64,000 bases of DNA from the NCBI GenBank assembly GCA_034509735.1, contig JACGWO010000008.1, positions 15,387,864-15,451,863 on the forward strand. The letters are read 5' to 3'. Numbering within the stretch: the stretch's first letter is position 1; each line of letters opens with the position of its first letter. A program made the position numbers and the translations under genes. This document shows, one piece after another, positions 23,834 through 37,300 of the stretch. The DNA comes from Sesamum alatum (lineage: Eukaryota > Streptophyta > Magnoliopsida > Lamiales > Pedaliaceae). The notes below the pieces were generated by a model that had not been told where the DNA came from, did no database searches, and saw only the letters and a list, made by a program, of their open reading frames with translations.

Positions 23834-24559
23834 TAAAATTCATTTTTCAAATTTAAAAATCTATATAAATTTCAATATTAATTATATTTTATTAATTAAT
23901 TGAAACTATAATTTAGTTTAAATGTATTAAATAAACTATAATACTTATTATAAATAATATTTAATTTTAAATAAACATTATATGTATAAAATACAAAAAT
24001 TTGATACTTTTAAAATTATTTCTAAGTTTGCAAACAATTAAAATTAATTTTTTTATTTTTAAAAAACCTTAATAATAATTTAGGTTTTTTAAAAAATTTG
24101 GGGACGACGGTTGTTGTCCACCAAATGGGCCATGAGTGATGGCAACCACCGTAGCCACATTCTACCCTGGTCGATAGCCGCATCGCTCAGGGGCGACCAC
24201 GGCCGCGGTCATTGTCGCCCCCTTTTGCTGGGCAGGGGGAGGGGGTTGGAGTGGGTAGGTTAATTATTTAATTTTTATTTTTTATAATATATATTTAAAA
24301 TTGATTAAATCGAGGAACTTAGTTTTTTTATAAATTTAAGATTTAACGGTTGAGATTAATTGATTATATCAGACGGCTCTTAGAAAATCCAAAAAGATTC
24401 AACAATCATTAGAATAAAGGGTATAACGGTCACATGGTCAAAAAATTAACGTAATTAATTACATTTAATGGAGAGGGACAAATGAGCTACGTTTAAAAAA
24501 ATAGAAAGGGATTTTAGTCTATTTTTAAAATAGAGAGGAATTTCATGCTATGTGACCTA
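23834..24559. mobile_element. Truncated Mutator-like fragment related to 13,537 element
   Basis: From ATACTAAAATT onward the sequence parallels the interior and right part of the 13,537-14,966 element: an AT-rich tract, a GC-rich block with GGGCGACC/GTCGCCCCC (24,100-24,255), then GGGTATAACGGTCA, TTAACGTAATTAA and a terminal zone with repeated GGGA...TTTTAGTC modules. The left terminal repeat is missing at the copia junction. The right end abuts the first Helitron. Non-coding. Confidence 0.6.
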
Positions 24560-27500
24560 TCTATATCTAAATATATATAGCAAAACGAAGTTTGACCAAA
24601 TTAGTTCAATTTTGACCAAATGCTTTTTTCTAGTGTTTTTGAATTTTTTAATTCCCAAGAAAAAATCTCCTTGGTTAGAAACATTATTTATTTTTAATAT
24701 ATTAATTATTTATTTTGTATTTATCTAGAATCTTATCTCCAAGATTTATAAAAAAAATTAATTGTCAAGAAAAAATCTTATTGGTTAGAAACATCATTTA
24801 TTTTAATATATTAAATATTTATTTTATGTTTATCCAAAATCTTATATCCAAGATTATAATTGAATTTCTAATTATTTTAGAAAAAATCTAATTGGGTGGA
24901 AACATTATCTTTTAATATTTTATATTTATCCAAATCATATCTCCAAAATTATGATACTATTTTAATTTATATTTATCTTAAATCATTACCTAATGATTAT
25001 GGTCTCTGTCACATTTGTATTTAAATACTCTACATCTCTCATTTATTATATAGACTCAATTATACCAATTTGTTATTCTCCATTAAATGATTTTAAAATT
25101 TAACACTCCGTATACTTAATTCTTCTCATTGCTTTTTCTATGGCTACAGTGACATCTTACACTTTTCTATGGTATTAACTTATTTGTTTTCCTCCATGAT
25201 CTTTGAATTATTTTAATCTTCATCCATTACTCATATACTTATGTCTATTAACTTTTAATATTTATTTATCGTTTACACTCATCTCATGTGGCTACACTGA
25301 TGTTTCACTTTTTATCACGATGTCGTTTTATTTTTTATATTTTAGTTTTCTTGATACTTGAAATATTGAAATGATAATCTATACCATTTTTATGTTTTCT
25401 TTATTAAATAATAACTTTAATATTTATTCCTCTTATGGTGTTATTTTTCATATTTCTATATATGGTGATTGCTTGATTTGTTTTCTACAAGACGTTATAG
25501 ATTTATTTGGTGTTAATGGTAAATATTGCTTTTAAATATTTATTTGTATTATTTTACTTAATTTATCATTTGGTTTTTATTTTTGTTAAATATCTACACT
25601 TTCCTATCTTTTATACACAAGTTTTTTGTTTCTATGTATTATGATTTCATCCATTAATTTTGTTTTATAGTTTACTTTCGTTGTTCTTTTTCATATTTCA
25701 TTTTTTAAAATTTTTGTTTTTCTACAAGAATGAACATATTATTTAGTCTTTATTTATTTTATGATTTAATATTTTGTTTAATATTTATTTTTATGAGTAC
25801 TTAATCGGCCATTTAGTCTTTATTTCTGTTGAAATATCTATCCATTGTTTATTTTATGCACCAATTTTATATGTATATATATCATCTTTTAAATTTTATT
25901 CTACAATTTAATTTTGTTATTCTTTCACAAATTTCATTTGCTTAACAAGAAGGAACGAATTTATTTAGTGTTTATAGGTACATTTTGAAATAATAATCTC
26001 TATCATTTTCTTGTGTTTTCTTTATTATATAATAAGTTTAATATTTATTCCTCTTATGGTGTTAAATTTTCAGATTTCTATGTGATTGCTTGATTTTGTG
26101 TTTCTACAAGAAGAAATAAATTTATTTGGTAACAATGATAATATTTTGTTTTAATATTTATTTGAATTATTCTATTTGATTTGTCATTTAGTTTTTGTAT
26201 CTATTGAAATATTTACCTTTTGTATCTTTTATACACCAGTTTTTTTTTCATATATTATAGTTTCATCCATTAATTTGTTTTATAGTTTACTTTTTTTTTG
26301 CATATTTTTTTCTTTTTTCATATTTCATTCTTTTTTAGTTTTTGTTTTTCTACAAGAACGAAAAGATTTATTTAGCGTTAATTGCTACATATTTCGTTTA
26401 ACATGTATTTGTGAGATTCTACTTAATGTACCATTTAATTTTTATTTCTGTCTAAGTATTTACCTTTTGTTTATTTTTATGCAAAATTATATATATATAT
26501 ATTATCATCTTTTCAATTTTTAATCTATATTTTAATTTTGTTGTTCTTTTCCAAACTTCTTTTGTTTTTTTTACAAGAAGATTTATATTTCTTTAGTGTT
26601 AATAGGCACATATTTATTTCTTGGTATGATTCTACTTAATTCATCTGACATTTAGTTTTTATTTCTGTTTAAAAATTTACGTTTTTGTATTTTTTATACA
26701 CCATTATATATATTATAGTATCATCCATTAAATTTTTATTTTTAAGTTTAGTTTTGTTGTTCTTTTTTAGATTTTATTTTTTTTATTTACTAATTATGAT
26801 GTTTTACAAGGTGGAAAGAATGATATATTAGTTTCTCGAACTATGTAAATATGATTCGACTAAACCTATGATCATATGGTTTGTAAACTTTTACATTTTC
26901 ATGTAAAATATATATATTGTCATGTGTCTGTAATTCGAGCTCTTTCCAGAAATAGTCCACACGGTTGTTTAAACTTTATTTTCTTCTTTTGTATATTTTA
27001 ATCTAATAAAAAAGTTTGTAGAGATGTGTTAAATCAATAATAAATATAGAGGCTAATTCAATAAAACTTTAAATTAAATTTTTAAATATTTTTAGTTATT
27101 CATAGTAAAACTATTATAAAATATCTTTTTGAACTTTGAGATATTAAATCTTTTTAGTTCATTGCACTAAATAATTAAAATTATCACTACTAATATATTA
27201 GTTAACTTTTTGATATTTATTTTTATATTTCAGAATATTCAAATATGTATCATTTTTTAATATTCTAATTTTATAAATGAGAGATCATCAAAATCAATTG
27301 ACTTGCAATTTCTTTGGAGAAAATTAACTCTTTGAATTTTTGGAAAACAAATTATATCATTATAAACACTTTTTACTTTTGTAATTGAAGTTCACTAAGT
27401 TTGTAAAAGTTTTGCAACATATATATAAATATGGTGAAAAGAAAACTAATTTTTTAACTAAAAAATAATAAATAAAAGAATTTATAAAAAAAATACCAAT

Positions 27501-28929
27501 GTTTTTTCTTATTGTCCTAAAATAAGGCAAGAATTAATAGTTGAAAATGAAAATTTGATGAATGAACTTTTTGAATTTAAGAATAATTTAATAAGTTCTC
27601 GAAGTATAACAACATATTGCAAGGGGATTGTAGTAATTTATTAATTTTTAACTTGAATTTAGCTCATTCTTTTGATAAATGAGAGAAAATCTTATGTTGT
27701 GATTCACTTAATAAAAAAGAAAAAAAGAATATAATCTACATATTAGTAAGTTATTACATTTAAACTTTTTAATTCACTTCATGCAAAACATGAACTATAG
27801 AATAATTAATTACTTGAGTTTTTATGGAGATAAAGTTTCTTACTTTATCTTTCAAAAGTCACTATGAGACATATTATCCGTTGTTTATATTTTACAGTGT
27901 TATGGTTTGCAAATTGAATACGCAGTAGTATGGTTTGCAAATTGCTCGAAGGCTATAGTATATTAATATGGCTTATTTTGTTATTTTTTTAGTTAAAACT
28001 TAGTAGTTATAATTGCCTACTTATACATTTCAATTTATTTTGTATTTAAAAAATTTTGGCATATTTTATCTTTTATTATTATAGTTTCTTTCCTCTTACT
28101 ATCCTTTTTTATTAATGTATTAAGACTTCTAGAAAAATGTATGATAAATATTTATTGTTTTAACTGTTGATTTATTTTTGTTCAACTCATTCTTTTATTT
28201 TAAGATTAACCTTTCATATTTTAGTATTTCTTTGAGCCGATGAAAGTGTTTTTATTCTCATGATCGGTGATGATGTTGCTATATTTCTAATTTAATTGAA
28301 TTTAGTCATTTATGTTTATTTGTTCTTATTTGATTTTGTCATTCCTGATAATTAATTTACTTCTTATCATTTTCGTTCAAAATGATGAAATAATATTGAG
28401 ATTTTGAAATTATTTAAAATTATTTTTTCTTTTTATCTTCCATCTTTTCTTCTTTTTTTACTATTTGAGTTATCTTTCTTATAACTCATTAAAAGTAAGT
28501 TTTTAATTTTTTTTATATTTTAATTTTTTAATATGGAAGATCATTTTAGATTTATGTATTTTAATATGATTTTTAGGGAAGATGAACTATATAATACAAT
28601 ATATCTAACTAATTCTTTATTTTTTATATTTTTATATAGTGTTGAACATATGTAAAAAGTATATATATATTTAATAGAATGTCATAACTGTTTGAAAGTA
28701 ATCCTTATATAATACAAATTTTAGTAAGTAGAAATATATTGTATATGTAGAAAAATATCTCCGTCAATAATCAAAGTAGATTAGAATTCAAAACTACTAT
28801 GTTTTACCTATTAAAAATAAAAAATTTATTTTGCGTAAAATATCTTTATAGCATAATATATTATAAAAATATTATTAAATTGAAAAAAGAAAAAATATAT
28901 AACCGTGCATAGCACGGGGTCTACACTAG
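24560..28929 (+). mobile_element. Helitron 1 (type A, 4.37 kb)
   Basis: Begins TCTATATCTAAATATATATAG then CAAAACGAAGTTTGACC. It ends with hairpin CCGTGCATAGCACGG (28,903-28,917), nine bases later CTAG, then T. A 5' TC, 3' hairpin, CTRR end and absence of TSD or inverted repeats are the Helitron hallmarks. No Rep/helicase coding is visible, so it is non-autonomous. It is collinear over its length with 49,517-53,865. The central part (about 25,430-26,760) is a degenerate tandem array (separate entry). Confidence 0.82.
25430..26760 (+). repeat. Degenerate internal tandem array in Helitron 1
   Basis: A phrase like TTCTACAAGAAGGAA...TTTATTTAGTGTTAAT recurs at about 25,483, 25,721, 25,943, 26,101, 26,349 and 26,571, spaced roughly 160-245 bp. 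Each is preceded by TTTTTCATATTTC-like pyrimidine tracts and followed by CATTTAGTTTTTATTTCTG. The same array is present in the sister element (50,360-51,680). No protein is encoded. Confidence 0.75.
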
Positions 28930-30046
28930 TATATATATATATATATGACATAGTTTTATGTTTATTATATTTGATGGCGTGCAAAAATCAAGATTTGTGG
29001 GAGTGGGTAGCTATAGAGATTAAAATTTAGGGTATTACATAATCAATTTTGGTCTTTGATTTTTTGAAATATGATTTTGGTCTCTAATTATTACAAATTT
29101 TTACGATTTTGGTCCCTAAAATTTTGTAGGCACAAGTTTGGTCCCTAATCTTTACAAATCATTATGATTTTGGTCCATTCAGTTTCCTCCTAACTTAATA
29201 TTTTTAGTTTTAATGTTTGGACAGAAATATCATAAGAATTCATAAAGATTAGGGACCAAAATTGTGCCTCAAACATTTAGGGACCAAAATTGATATTGAC
29301 ACAATGTATAGGGACCAAAAGTGTAATTTACTGTTAAAATTTATGAGCAATCTTTTTTTTTATTATTATTATGTGGTCCATCAAAAGCAAATTAAACTGA
29401 CAAGAAGATGAAAATAAAATTATAGACAATTAATAAGTATAATATCAAGTGAAAAATTGATTTTAGGTTGGAATTCAACATGATAAAAGGAATTAATTAT
29501 TCATTAAAAAGTAGCTTGATTAGCTTAAAGTATTTAAGAAAATTAATGGGCATGAATCCAAGAACTATAAATTTTTTATTATGTGTATTATTGCTATTAT
29601 ATGTTGTCTGTACCGTTATGAATTTTTATTGTATATTTGTATTTTTAGCATATAATTATAAATAAGTATATATATCATTACTTATTTATTAGCTTCAAAT
29701 ATTGTTAACTTTTTCATGGAGAAAATAAAAGGTGCTACTAATACTTTTATATTCTTACTTTCAGAAACTTTATTAAATAATCATTTATGGCGAACTGTAC
29801 CCTTTTAGAGGAGTTTATACCGCAGGGTAATAGGATAAAATCTTTTAAATAATGCATTTTAATATATTTTTATTTTACTAAAAATATATTAATTAAATAA
29901 TGAAATAAATATAGTATTGAAATTGAGTTTTGTATAAAGTTTTCACTATTGTATATAGTAAGATGGTCAATTAAATATGACATATATATCATTATGTAAT
30001 TTTGAATTATAAAAATATTATTGAATTTATAAATTCCGTGCATAGC
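28930..30046 (+). mobile_element. Helitron 2 (type B, 5'-truncated; 3' tip deleted)
   Basis: Starts inside the type B body (TTTATGTTTATTATATTTGATGGC) right after Helitron 1's CTAG and an (AT)n run. It ends at CCGTGCATAGC, where the hairpin should continue ACGGGG...CTAGT. Instead the sequence passes directly into the 5' end of the next copy. Contains a 304-bp MITE. Confidence 0.7.
29030..29333. mobile_element. MITE with 10-bp flanking repeat (304 bp)
   Basis: Flanked by TTAAAATTTA at 29,020-29,029 and 29,334-29,343. Ends GGGTATTACATAATC and, on the right, GTGTAATTTACTG. The interior is a long imperfect palindrome of TTTTGGTCCCTAA / TTAGGGACCAAAA motifs. Sibling Helitron copies at about 31,685 and 56,545 have the uninterrupted AATTAAAATTTATGAGTAA-like site. 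Mutator-type by TSD size. Confidence 0.85.
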
Positions 30047-30639
30047 AAAACAATGGTTGAACACAATAAGTCAATTTTGACCAAATTCTAATTTTTGATG
30101 ATTTTGAATTTTTTAATTATCAAGAAAAAATCTCATTGGTTAGAAATATCATATATTTTAATTAAAAATTAAGTTTGTATTTATCTGAAAAATCCTATCT
30201 TCAAGATTAGCGTTTATCTATACTATATTCCAATTTTGAAAATTAGGATATTAATTCAATTTGTATTTATTTTAAATAAATTCAAATTTTAGATTTTTTT
30301 TTATTATAAAATGAATCTTATGACTAATAATTTATTTTCATTTTAATCATATACTTTTGGTCATTAAACTTATATCAATCTCTTGGTATATCTCATGCAG
30401 TAATTTTTTTCCTTCATGTCCCATTGAATACTTTTTGTTTGTGTAATTGATTAATGATTTTCCTATTCAAATATTTACCTTAACTACAATAATCCGTTCA
30501 TTTTTTTTTAATTTCATAATCTTTTCCAATCAAATAGTCATGATTTCTTTACCCGAACACTAAATGAACAGATATTTTTATCTAATAATAGTTCATCGTA
30601 TATCTTTTCAATTTTAAGTAGAAAAACTTAACTAAATTT

Positions 30640-31138
30640 CAATTTCAATGGGAGGAATGGGAGGGGGGCGGCGATGGCTTTTGGGGGAATGGGGAGGGGG
30701 CGGCAACAAGTTTTGAGAGGCGAGGAGTTTGGGAAGGTGACAAGGCAGAGCGCGAAGGCTGTGGGACTGGAGAGGGGAAGGGGATGGGGGCGGCAGTGGT
30801 GGTTGGGGTAGTTTTTTCTTTCTTCTTTTTAATTTTGAAAAAAAAGTATATATTATTAGAAATATTATATATTATATTTAAAATAGTATTTTTACTTTTT
30901 AATAAATATTTATATACATTATAATATTAATAAATTATATATAATATATTATATAAAAATAGTATTTTATTCTTAAACACCACGCATAATCACAAGATGA
31001 GCACGTGAACTACACTGCTCCCTTTACAAAGGTAAATTGCTTCATTTTAAAAAATACAAGGAGTTTTAGTAGTTTTTTTCCTAGGAGGTAATTTGCATAT
31101 ATCCCATATCACAAGGTGGTAAGCTTGCAGTTTTACCT
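30640..31138. other. Foreign insert with G-rich island in Helitron 3
   Basis: Relative to sibling copies (about 58,490-58,760), sequence after CTTAACTAAATTTC is replaced until TTAATTTTTCATTCTTAGG. The first part (30,649-30,817) is purine-rich with many G-runs (GGGAGGGGGGCGGC; GGGGAGGGGGCGGC; GGGGAAGGGGATGGGGG). The rest is AT-rich and ends with GGTAAATTGCTTC and GGAGGTAATTTGC words similar to the fold-back family. No TSD found. It may be a decayed Mutator-like element with captured DNA. Confidence 0.5.
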
Positions 31139-32169
31139 ATTAATTTTTCATTCTTAGGTATACGTTAGTCTCTTTTATAATCTTCATTGTCTACTCAATT
31201 TTAATTTAGAAGTTCATGTAGAAAATCCAACCAAATAGGATGAATTATTTATTAAAAATTAATTTGGTTACTTTACAATATCTATCTATGATAATTAATG
31301 ATCATAAACACAACTACTAGATTTTTTTTTTTATGTATATTGTTGTTATATCTTATGTTTTAGCATTCTGAACTTTTTATTGTATATATGTATTCTTAGC
31401 ATATAATTTAGAAATATAAATACCTCCAGTTTTTATTAGTTTCAAATGTTGTTGAATTTATATTTTGTTGAAAGAAAATCAAAATGTGATACTAATTCAT
31501 CTTTTTTCCCCCTTTTCCTTTCAGAAACTAGATTACAAAATGGGCAATTTATTAAAAGTTATATTTTTTTCTAAGAAAAATCCGTTTGTATCATAGGGCA
31601 AATGTGATAGTATCACATAATGTACTTATATTTATTATGTTTGATGGCGTGTCAAAAAATAAGATTTTGTGAGTGTGTATGTAGATTAAAATTTATGAGT
31701 AAATTATTTATTTTTATTCTTTAATCCATCAAAAGCAAATGAAACTAACAAAAGAATGAAGTAAAAACTATAAGCTTCAAGTGAAAAATAATAACTTCAT
31801 GTTGAAATTTAACATGATAAAAGAAATTATTTATTAAAAGATAACTCGATTATCATACAATATCTATGATAATTGATGGGCATGCACTCAACTACTAAAT
31901 TTGTTTTATTATGTTATGTTCATACCAAATTTTTTATTATATATTTATATTGTTAGGATATAATTTCAAATATATACATATAGATATCTTCACTTTTTTA
32001 TTAGTTTAAGATATTGTTATATAAAGAAAATAAAAAGTGTTGCTAATGCTTTTTTTATTCTTATTTTGAGAAATTTTATTATAGAATCATTTAATACAAC
32101 CACATTTATAACATAGGGTAATAGGAAATTATCGTTTACATAATGTATTTTATTAATTGAATAATTATA

Positions 32170-34263
32170 TGTAGCACCCTCTAACGGCACTACGACTATA
32201 TCTTCCCTAAATATCACACTTAATGTAAACCCTAATTATATGTATAATTAGGCACATAATGTAGTTCCTGTTGAGTATATATACACATAGTCTCATCATC
32301 ACAACAAGAATATTTAATATCTCATCCGCAAGATCATATATACATATATATCAAGTACGTAAAAAATGGGACTATTATAATTAGTTCACATGCTATTCTC
32401 GCTTTTAATTCAAAATGGGACTTCTATTTCTATTTACAAGGAGGAGAAAACTGCATACTGGCCCGACCTGACTGGGATGCAAAATGTGGACCTAGCTGTC
32501 GTGAGTAGGCACAGCAAAATCTACACCTGAAATTATTAGCAGAGGGATGAGCCTGCAACTCAATAAGTAAACAATCGGCACCAACTATATACGCACCTCA
32601 AATGTAGTTTCAACAAGACAAAATAAGCATCAACAAGACAAAAACAAGTAATATATATAAAGAATAATCAACTTAATCAAGCACATTTCATTTCATTATT
32701 CCATGTAATCATCTCATGATTAGACAATCAATCAAACTCGCATTAACCTAGTTGGCTTGCCAGAAGGTGATATAGTGTTTTTCTCCACCAACTCATATAC
32801 ATGAATCCCCTTGGCATGCCACACAGACTCATCAATCTCATTTCGCATCAAAGCTCTTTCATTTCGCATCATAGCTCTTTTCATTTCGCATCATAGCTCT
32901 TTCCACATCGCATCATAGCTCTTTTCATTTCATTTTGCCACGTGGGCTATTCAACAACATCAAGGGATATTCATATCATAATTACATTTAATTTCCATCA
33001 CTCCCTCGATTCCACATATCACCGTTCTTGTAAGCCAACTAGCCACATAAAACCACATAGTCGCATTTTTCACGTACAAGCATATAACAGTGATATCAAA
33101 CAACCAAATGGCATATCTCAATAGGTTTCCTCATTTCACTTTCACGACATAATCGTTCTAAGTAATCATCAACTACTCGTACAATTCAAAATAGATTAGT
33201 CAAGCACGAATCATAGGCTCACATAAAAGTAATATCACCAAGAAATGAAACATATATAGATAATACTAATTGTTTACGTACACAACACTAATAGGAAAAA
33301 GGAACATATATAAGCGGCATTAATTATTTACTTACCTCGATCTTATACAGATTTAGCTAGCTGATATGAAGTCGTACGATCATCTACTTTATCCCCGTGT
33401 CCTATCATAAGGTATAATACGTATAATTAATATCTAGAATGTCAATTCCTAAATAAAATATTAAACAATATTTATATATCTATATATATTTCACCAATCT
33501 CTCAATATTTCATTAAACCCTTCATCCTATTATAATTACCATTCGTAATAACAATTCTTGGATTATATTTATCTCAAAATATACTTATCTTTACTAAATA
33601 TAATATTTTCAAATATATTCTATAATATTTCTCAAATAAAATTTTCAACCCGATTAAACTAAGCCAATTAATTGTAGAAATTATTAAATCTAGTAAATTA
33701 AGCAGTTTAAGCTATTAATTATAACACCCCTAATTTAATTGAGACATTTAACCAGGCACTAATTATAAATACTCAAATTCATAAAATTCTCCGGTTAAAC
33801 ACTAAATCGAGGAGTATAAATAACATTTAATAAATGCACTTATAAAATAATATAATTATATAAATTAAAACTAATTAAAATAAAATTATTTCTTACCGAA
33901 TTATTTTCGCCGAACTCAGTTTGAGTTTATGTATAATTAGTGTGTGTGTTTTAGGGGTGTGTGTGTGTGTGATTGATATATATAATAAAAAGTAACTGAT
34001 GGGTGCTGATGCACCCATCTTTATCCAACCTCTTTTTAATTTTTTTTTTATTTTAATAAATTTTTCAAAATATTCATTACGTCCTTTCTAATTTTTTAAT
34101 TAATATAAATTGCTCCCAAATATTATATAAAGTTCCAATTCACTCCGTTCAAGTCTTAATACGATCACAATTTAATCTATAATATATCTACTAATTAACT
34201 AAATTTTCTTAAATAATTACGAATTAACCCCATAATTATGTATAAAAATTTATGGGCGTCACA
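32170..34263 (-). repeat. 3' LTR of the gypsy element
   Basis: Almost identical to 39,097-41,190. Includes short internal repeats TTTCGCATCA(T/A)AGCTCTTT, about five units, at 32,840-32,925. The small open frame at 32,942 also occurs in the other LTR (39,869) and is not a gene. Confidence 0.95.
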
Positions 34264-34280
34264 ATTCTCCCCTCCTAATA
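34264..34280 (-). other. Polypurine tract of gypsy element
   Basis: On the minus strand, TTAGGAGGGGAGAAT lies immediately before the TGTGACGCCC start of the 3' LTR. This is the expected plus-strand primer site. Confidence 0.85.
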
Positions 34281-34302
34281 AAAATTTCGTCCCGAAATTT
34301 AA

Positions 34303-37300
34303 TTAACGTACCGGCTCAGGGAACAAATATGGATACTTCTCTCTCATTCTCTCCTCAACCTCCCAAGTGGCTTCTCTTGGAGAGTGATGACTACATTTTA
34401 CCTTTACCATAGGTATTTCTTTATTCCTCAACTTCTTTATACTCCGATCCAAAATTTCTATTGGTTCTTCTATGTACGTTAATCCCTATGATATTTCTAT
34501 CTCTGGTTCACGCAAGATGTGACTAGGATCAGATCGATATCGACGTAACATGGACACATGGAACATATCATGTATCTGAGATAACTCTGCTGGTAATGCT
34601 AATCGATAAGCTAGTGGTCCAACTCTCTCGATAATTTCATACAGCCCAATATATCTCGCACTTAACTTTCCCTGCTTACCGAATCTTAAGATTCCCCTCC
34701 ATGGTGATACTTTCAGAAAAACTTTTTCTCCCACCTCATATTCCATCTCCCTACGATGTTTGTCAACATAACTTTTCTGCCGATCTTGAGCTGCCTTCAA
34801 ACACTTTTTGACTGTTTGTATCTTATCCACCGTTTCTTGGACTAATTCGGGCCCTTCAAGTTGTCTCAATCCCTCAACATCCCAACATATTGGACTTCGA
34901 TATTTTCTTCCATACAAAGCTTCATACGGAGCCATGCCAATACTAGAATGAAAACTATTATTATATGCAAATTCCATCAGTGGTAAATGATCATCCCAGT
35001 TTCCTCTGAACTCAATCACGCAGGCTCTCATCATGTCCTCCAACGTCTGAATGGTCCTTTCTGATTGTCCATCTGTTTGAGGATGGAATGCTGTACTAAA
35101 GTGCAAGCTTGTACCTAATGCCCTTTGCAAGCTTCCCCAGAAATGAGAAGTAAAACGAGGATCTCTGTCAGAGACTATGGAAGTAGGAATTCCATGTAAT
35201 CTCACAATTTCCGAAACATACAACTCAGCCAACTTATCCAAAGAATCATTTTGTCTTACCGGCAAAAAGTGAGCAGATTTAGTCAATCTATCCACGATCA
35301 CCCAAATAGCATCATGTTTCTTGAACGTACGTGGTAATCCAATGACAAAATCCATAGTAATCTTTTCCCATTTCCATTCAGGTATAGATAGAGGATGAAG
35401 CTTACCGGCTGGTGCTTGGTGTTCTGCCTTAACTTGCTGACAAGTTAAACATTTAGCCACAAACTCTGCAACATCTTTCTTCATGGTTGGCCACCAATAG
35501 TAGGGTCTCAAATCCCGATACATCTTGGTACTGCCAGGATGCATCGCATACGGTGCATAGTGCGCCTCGTGCATAATCTCCGTTCTCAATTCCTCTACAT
35601 TCGGCACACACATACGCTTCCCATTTAATAACATACCATCTTCTTGTATTACATATTGATCGTTCTTTCCTTCTTGTGCCTTGGCTTTCATTTTCTGCAA
35701 ATACGGATCACTATTCTGTGCATTCTTAACTTTGTCCCTAAGGGAGGGCTTCACTTGAAGAGTGGCAAGTAAAAGATCATCACCAACGCTAAAACTCACA
35801 TTCATAGCTCTAAGGGCAGCTAAATACTCCACATTATAGCAAATCATACCTGCTAATTGGTCCACCGTCTTTCTACTCAACGCATCTGCAACTACATTTG
35901 CTTTTCCGGGGTGATAATCAATAGTACAATCGTAGTCCTTCAACAGCTCGATCCACCTTCTTTGCCTCAAATTCAACTCTTTCTGTGTTGGAATATACTT
36001 TAAACTTTTATGATCTGTAAATATCTGAAACGTCTCTCCATACAGATAATGCCTCCAGATTTTCAATGCATGTACAATCGCTGCCAATTCCAGATCATGG
36101 GTCGGATAGTTCAATTCGTGCGGCCTCAACTGCGTCGAAGCATAAGCTATAACCCTTCCATGTTGCATCAAAACACATCCGAGTCCTTGCCGTGAAGCAT
36201 CAGTATATACCACATATCCTCCATTCCCAGATGGCAATGCAAGAATAGGTGCTGAGGTAAGTCTTTTCTTCAATTCTTCAAAACTCTTATCACACATGTC
36301 ATTCCAATTGAATGGTGAATTCTTCTTTAACAGATTCGTCAGGGGTCTCGCAATCACAGAGAAATCTTTCACAAATCTTCTATAATACCCAACCAATCCT
36401 AGAAAACTGCGAACTTCTGATGCATTTTTAGGTAGCTCCCACTCCAAAATAGCCTTAACTTTTGCCGGATCAGGTTGTACCCCTTGCTTTGAAACAACAT
36501 GACCTAAGAAAGCAATCTCCTCCATCCAAAATTCACATTTGCTAAATTTAGCATACAGTTGCTTTTCCCTCAAGATTTGTAAAACTGTCCTTAAATGTTG
36601 TTCATGTTCCCCGTGACTACTAGAGTATATCAGAATATCATCAATAAACACAATCACAAATTGATCAAGGAATGGCTGTAAGGTTTTGTTCATCAACGAC
36701 ATGAAAGCGGCAGGGACATTTGTTAACCCAAATGGCATAACAACAAATTCATAATGGCCATACCTGGTTCGAAAAGCTGTCTTTGGAATAGACCCTTCTT
36801 CAATCCGCAATTGCCAATACCCTGATCTCAAATCAATTTTTGAAAACACAGTTGCACCCTTTAACTGGTCAAGCAGATCATCTATCCGTGGCAAAGGATA
36901 CTTGTTCTTAATTGTGATCCGATTCAATTGCCTATAATCAACACATAATCTCATACTCCTATCCTTCTTCTTTACGAATAATACTGGTGCTCCCCAAGGC
37001 GAAATACTTGGTCATATAAACCCCTTATCGAGTAATTCTTCTAACTGCTTCTTTAATTCTTTCAGTTCAAGTGGAGCCATTCTATATGGTGCAATCGAAA
37101 TAGGTGCTGCCCCAGGAATAGTTTCTATTTCAAAATCTATTTCTCGATGAGGTGGTAACCCAGGTAATTCTTCTGGAAAAACATCAGGAAATTCCCTAAC
37201 TACTGGAATATCTGATACACCCGGACTGACCTTCGTAGTATCACGTATACTAGCTAGATATGCATCACACCCTTCCTTAATTAAATTAAAATCAGTCATA

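Noticed and set aside
26176..26523. 115-codon Phe/Ile/Tyr-rich frame resembling a membrane protein
   Set aside because: It lies in T-rich internal repeats of Helitron 1; hydrophobicity follows from base composition, and the sister copy does not keep the frame.
25430..26760. CRISPR-like repeat spacing
   Set aside because: Units are 160-245 bp apart, degenerate, and in a plant transposon; no constant short repeat or cas genes.
32942..33124. 60-codon open frame
   Set aside because: An identical frame occurs at 39,869-40,051 because both are within the LTRs of the gypsy element; no domain and no sign of selection.
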